The notes below the pieces were generated by a model. It was not told the origin of the DNA and did no database searches. It saw nothing but the letters and a program-made list of their open reading frames with translations. Shown piece by piece: positions 5,840 to 10,089 of a stretch of 10,089 nt of DNA (its first letter is position 1; every line of letters starts with the position of its first letter). The DNA is from Flavobacteriaceae bacterium (GTDB taxonomy: Bacteria; Bacteroidota; Bacteroidia; Flavobacteriales; Flavobacteriaceae), in contig JAESTN010000367.1 of assembly GCA_016763595.1 (NCBI GenBank), positions 1 through 10,089 of the forward strand. Reading direction: 5' to 3'. Made by a program: the position numbers and the translations under genes.

Positions 5840-7740
5840 TGAAAAGGGTTCACTTCTTTGTTGTTTTTTTCTGTTTTATTTCTATGTATTCTCAAGAAAA
5901 AAAACCTGCTGCAAAAGAAATAATAAGAGCACTTATTCTCAAGAAATCAACTTCATTAAGAGAGGTAACAACTGTCTTTTTAACCTATAAAAAAGACATT
6001 GACACCATACATTTTTTACTGAACGAATGTATTAATTCTTCTTATTTAGAAGGTCAGTTAATTGGGTTTAATTCTTTAGGTAGGTATTACCGAGACCATT
6101 CTTTTTTTAACAAGTCCATTTTTAATCATAAAAAAGCATATGAAATTGCAACGGAAATTGACAATGTTCTTTTTCAAATTAAAATACTGAACTCTATAGG
6201 ATCTGTTTACAGAAGACAAGACGATATTAGAAATGCGTTAAATTACCATCAAAGAGCCTTACTTAAAGCAAGTAGCATTAAAAACCCTACGATTGACATA
6301 AAGCAAACTATAAGTATTGCTCAAAATAGTATGGGGAATATTTACCTATCCTTAAGACAATACAAACTAGCTTTAAAAGAGTTTAGTACATCTATTATTA
6401 CACAAAAAGAAATTAATCATAAGCTTGGTCTTGCTATAAATTACCAAAACATTGGATATGCAAATCAAGAACTTGGTTATTTAGATATCGCTTTAGAAAA
6501 CTACAACACGTCATTATACTACAATGGATTAATCAATTCTGATATTGGAAAAATAATATGTAATTATAGTATTGCCAGTTTGTTTATAAAGCAAAAAAAA
6601 TATACTGAAGCTTTACGTAAAGTCAACTCCATTTTACCTATAGCGATTAAAGAAAATGATAAATATTACCTTTCTTCTACGTATAATGTACTAGGATTAG
6701 CTCAAGTTTATCTTAATAAACCACAAGCAGAACAAACCCTTTTAAAAGCTTTAAAAATTTCTAAAGAGCATAAGGTTCAGAATAGTGTTGTAAAGGCATA
6801 TGAGTATTTAGCAATATTATATGAAAAGCAAAACAGCTATAAAAAAGCATTTATTTATTATAGAAAAGCAATTGAAGAAGATGCCAAAACATTTAATGAT
6901 CGGAACTTAAAATATATACGCGAATTAACAACAAGACAAGAAAAGGACCGGGTAGCTAATCAAATTAAAAATCTTGCCAAACAACATGAAATAACGCAGC
7001 TACAACTTACAAAAAGTAAAAACACATTAATACTAATAATTGTTTCGTCAATCTTAATCTGTGTGCTCTTATTTTCATTTTATAAATTCAGGTATTACCA
7101 AAATAAAACTAAAATTCTGTTTTTAAAACAAGAGGCATTGCAAAGTCAAATGAATCCACACTTTATTTTTAATGCTTTAAATTCTATCAAGTTATACATT
7201 ATTAATAACGAACAGAAAAACGCTGTAAAGTATTTAAATAAGTTTGCTAAATTAATTCGAAGAATATTAGAAGCATCACAAATTAGAGAAACTACTCTTT
7301 ATCAAGAACTAGAAACGATGGAGGTGTATATGAGTATTGAGAACATACGGTTTTTAAACGAGATTAATTACAGGACCATTATAGATCCTTTAGTTAATAC
7401 TGAACAAGTTTACATACCTCCATTAATCTTACAGCCGTTTTTAGAAAACGCACTATGGCATGGTCTCTCTTCTAAAAAAGGGGAGAAAAAAATTGAGTTA
7501 TCTGTACATAAAAAGGACGATAATTTTATCGAAATTACCATAGAAGATAATGGTATTGGTAGAAAAGCTGCTGTTAAAATAAAAGAAAATAAATCTATAA
7601 AAAGAAAATCTATAGGAATCAATTTAACTAAAGACCGATTAAAAAAATTTAATAGTCAATACCTTTTAACCTATTCTGATGTACATACAAATAATTTGGT
7701 TACTGGTACTAAAGTATGTTTAAAAACACCCTTTAAATAA
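5839..7740 (+). CDS. LytS/YehU-type sensor histidine kinase with TPR sensor region
   Basis: This 633-aa membrane kinase pairs with the LytTR regulator just upstream. Residues 1-19 are a signal peptide ending near MYSQ. Residues about 70-345 are helical repeats of tetratricopeptide type, e.g. SIGSVYRRQDDIRNALNYHQ and NIGYANQELGYLDIALENYN. A coiled-coil stretch (about 355-395) leads to one membrane segment (about 396-416, LILIIVSSILICVLLFSFY). The cytoplasmic part has a His_kinase (LytS-type) domain with phospho-acceptor His441 in MNPHFIFNALNS. The HATPase_c domain shows the N box (LQPFLENALWHG, Asn537), G1 box (EDNGIGR) and a G2-like SIGINLTKDRL, so it should be active. The predicted topology places the TPR region in the periplasm, suggesting it senses an envelope protein or peptide ligand; that is inference. 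The gene ends face to face with gdhA. Confidence 0.94.
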   Translation: MKRVHFFVVFFCFISMYSQEKKPAAKEIIRALILKKSTSLREVTTVFLTYKKDIDTIHFLLNECINSSYLEGQLIGFNSLGRYYRDHSFFNKSIFNHKKAYEIATEIDNVLFQIKILNSIGSVYRRQDDIRNALNYHQRALLKASSIKNPTIDIKQTISIAQNSMGNIYLSLRQYKLALKEFSTSIITQKEINHKLGLAINYQNIGYANQELGYLDIALENYNTSLYYNGLINSDIGKIICNYSIASLFIKQKKYTEALRKVNSILPIAIKENDKYYLSSTYNVLGLAQVYLNKPQAEQTLLKALKISKEHKVQNSVVKAYEYLAILYEKQNSYKKAFIYYRKAIEEDAKTFNDRNLKYIRELTTRQEKDRVANQIKNLAKQHEITQLQLTKSKNTLILIIVSSILICVLLFSFYKFRYYQNKTKILFLKQEALQSQMNPHFIFNALNSIKLYIINNEQKNAVKYLNKFAKLIRRILEASQIRETTLYQELETMEVYMSIENIRFLNEINYRTIIDPLVNTEQVYIPPLILQPFLENALWHGLSSKKGEKKIELSVHKKDDNFIEITIEDNGIGRKAAVKIKENKSIKRKSIGINLTKDRLKKFNSQYLLTYSDVHTNNLVTGTKVCLKTPFK

Positions 7741-7767
7741 AAAAACCTCACAGAAAATCTGTGAGGT
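7741..7767 (-). terminator. intrinsic terminator of gdhA
   Basis: The arms ACCTCACAGA (7745-7754) and TCTGTGAGGT (7758-7767) form a perfect 10-bp stem with a 3-base loop. Read leftward, the stem is followed at once by TTTTTTATTT, a U tract that overlaps the kinase stop codon. It lies 23 bases after the gdhA stop. On the plus strand the stem is followed by CTACTATTT, a poor U tract, so it should work better for gdhA than for the kinase gene. Confidence 0.85.
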
Positions 7768-7790
7768 CTACTATTTAAAAAAGTGTCTAA

Positions 7791-9137
<1,347 letters not shown>

Positions 9138-9181
9138 TTAAATCTATTTATAGTGTGTTTATTAATTTCAATTTAATGGCG

Positions 9182-9189
9182 CAAATATA
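9182..9189 (-). promoter_or_regulatory. probable gdhA -7 promoter element
   Basis: The minus strand reads TATATTTG followed by CGCC, an exact TAnnTTTG match 47 bases upstream of the gdhA ATG, predicting a leader of roughly 40 bases. No convincing -33 TTTG is seen at the usual distance. Confidence 0.52.
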
Positions 9190-9326
9190 ACTAATTTTCA
9201 ATTCTTTAAATTTAAAAACAGTGTTTATTTTATCGCTTGTAGTTTTTTTCTCAATCGATTTCGTAAAGTCGCTTTCTGTAGTCACGAACTCTTTATAAAA
9301 CCAACAGATAATTGATATAAAAACCA

Positions 9327-9334
9327 TAAATTTG
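9327..9334 (+). promoter_or_regulatory. probable pheS -7 promoter element
   Basis: TAAATTTG, followed by CAAC, exactly matches TAnnTTTG and ends 26 bases before the pheS ATG, predicting a leader of about 20 bases. The leader is too short for a T-box or for a leader-peptide attenuator, so pheS is probably not controlled that way here. No clear -33 element is present. Confidence 0.5.
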
Positions 9335-9360
9335 CAACCTATTTATTCAGAACAAATAAG

Positions 9361-10089
9361 ATGTTAGATAAAGTAAAAGAACTGATTGGTGATGTAAAAG
9401 CTTTTAAAGCAACTTCTAAGGAAGAAGTGGAAGCTTTCAGAATAAAATATTTAGGAAGTAAAGGGCTGTTGAAAGATTTGTTTGCTGAGTTTAAAAATGT
9501 AGATGCTTCAATGCGTAAAGATTTTGGACAGGCATTGAACAACTTAAAAAAATCGGCTGAAGGAAAAGTAACTGAGCTAAACGAAACTTTAGAAAATTCT
9601 ATTGAACATAAAAGTTTTTATGGCGATTTAACGCGTCCTTCTGAACCCATTGAATTGGGTTCTCGTCATCCAATATCTTTGGTGAAAAATCAAATTATAG
9701 AGGTTTTTAACAGAATTGGTTTTACAGTTTCTGAAGGCCCAGAAATTGAAGATGATTGGCATAATTTTACAGCATTGAATTTGCCGGAATATCATCCTGC
9801 TCGTGATATGCGGGACACGTTTTTTATCGAAAAAAATCCTGATACGTTATTGCGTACACATACATCGTCTGTACAAGTAAGATATATGGAAAATAACACG
9901 CCTCCGATTCGAACTATTTCCCCTGGCCGTGTATTTAGAAACGAAGATATTTCTGCGCGTGCTCATTGTATTTTTCATCAAGTTGAAGGCTTATATATTG
10001 ATACCGATGTTTCTTTTGCTGACCTAAAACAAACCTTATTATATTTTACAAAAGAGATGTTCGGAAAATCGAAAATTCGTTTACGTCCA
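9361..10089 (+). CDS. pheS: phenylalanine--tRNA ligase alpha subunit (3' end outside window)
   Basis: The gene encodes the catalytic subunit of the heterotetrameric enzyme that charges tRNA-Phe. The first 243 residues are visible, of about 340 usual; the frame is still open at the window edge. Residues 1-85 are the N-terminal coiled coil that contacts tRNA, with KYLGSKGLLKDL typical of PheS. The class II catalytic core begins at about 98 with LGSRHPISLVKNQI and VSEGPEIEDDWHNFTALN. Next come HPARDMRDTFF, the LLRTHTSSVQVRYM segment, and motif 2 (ISPGRVFRNEDISARAHCIFHQVEG) with its ATP-binding Arg. The variant RNEDISARAH with FHQVEG is common in Bacteroidota. Motif 3 lies beyond the window. The ATG at 9361 is preceded by GAACAAATAAG with no strong Shine-Dalgarno, usual for the phylum. 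pheS is divergent from gdhA. Confidence 0.96.
   Translation, partial: MLDKVKELIGDVKAFKATSKEEVEAFRIKYLGSKGLLKDLFAEFKNVDASMRKDFGQALNNLKKSAEGKVTELNETLENSIEHKSFYGDLTRPSEPIELGSRHPISLVKNQIIEVFNRIGFTVSEGPEIEDDWHNFTALNLPEYHPARDMRDTFFIEKNPDTLLRTHTSSVQVRYMENNTPPIRTISPGRVFRNEDISARAHCIFHQVEGLYIDTDVSFADLKQTLLYFTKEMFGKSKIRLRP

Noticed and set aside
7410..7622. 70-codon open frame on the minus strand
   Set aside because: It is antisense to the ATP-binding domain of the histidine kinase, whose N and G1 boxes are clear.
9339..9542. 67-codon open frame on the minus strand
   Set aside because: It is antisense to the pheS N-terminal coiled-coil region, which matches the family well.

Overview
The window looks like ordinary chromosome from a marine or aquatic member of the Bacteroidota, most likely family Flavobacteriaceae (Polaribacter/Tenacibaculum/Flavobacterium-like). 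The evidence is the strong A+T bias, the lack of clear Shine-Dalgarno sequences, several upstream matches to the Bacteroidota -7 promoter element TAnnTTTG, and gene families typical of the group: a carboxypeptidase-regulatory-like surface protein, a TPR sensor kinase paired with a LytTR regulator, and the short Gre-like protein often mislabelled 3-oxoacyl-ACP synthase. The genus is inference. I see no insertion sequence, integrase, CRISPR array, tRNA or rRNA.

Left block (1-3784, all minus strand). Transcribed leftward, it encodes an alpha/beta hydrolase, DNA polymerase IV (DinB), a GNAT N-acetyltransferase, a DAO-type FAD oxidoreductase, and the N-terminal part of a Gre-like protein that runs off the left edge. 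dinB and the acetyltransferase gene overlap by one base (TGATG). The oxidoreductase gene follows with almost no gap and the Gre-like gene 18 bases later, so the last four are very probably co-transcribed. A weak hairpin separates the hydrolase gene from dinB.

Middle block (3851-7740, plus strand). A secreted protein with an N-terminal carboxypeptidase-regulatory-like domain is followed by a strong hairpin terminator. Next is a 243-base gene-free stretch, the longest in the window. It holds that terminator, a perfect 12-bp A/T inverted repeat, a leftward promoter-like element, a TATGGTT direct repeat and a rightward promoter-like element. Then comes a two-component operon: a LytTR response regulator overlapping by one base (TAATG) with a LytS/YehU-type histidine kinase that carries a TPR sensor region. 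The regulator and kinase should form a phosphorelay; the signal and targets cannot be read from the sequence.

Right block (7741-10089). An NADP-type glutamate dehydrogenase gene (gdhA, minus strand) converges on the kinase gene and ends in a clear hairpin terminator. It diverges from pheS (phenylalanyl-tRNA synthetase alpha subunit, plus strand), which runs off the right edge. Their 226-base intergenic region has TAnnTTTG elements facing each way.

Most genes here are well-known families. The least explained sequence is the 4859-5101 intergenic region, which could encode a short leftward RNA, could simply hold back-to-back terminators, and may contain binding sites for the LytTR regulator.
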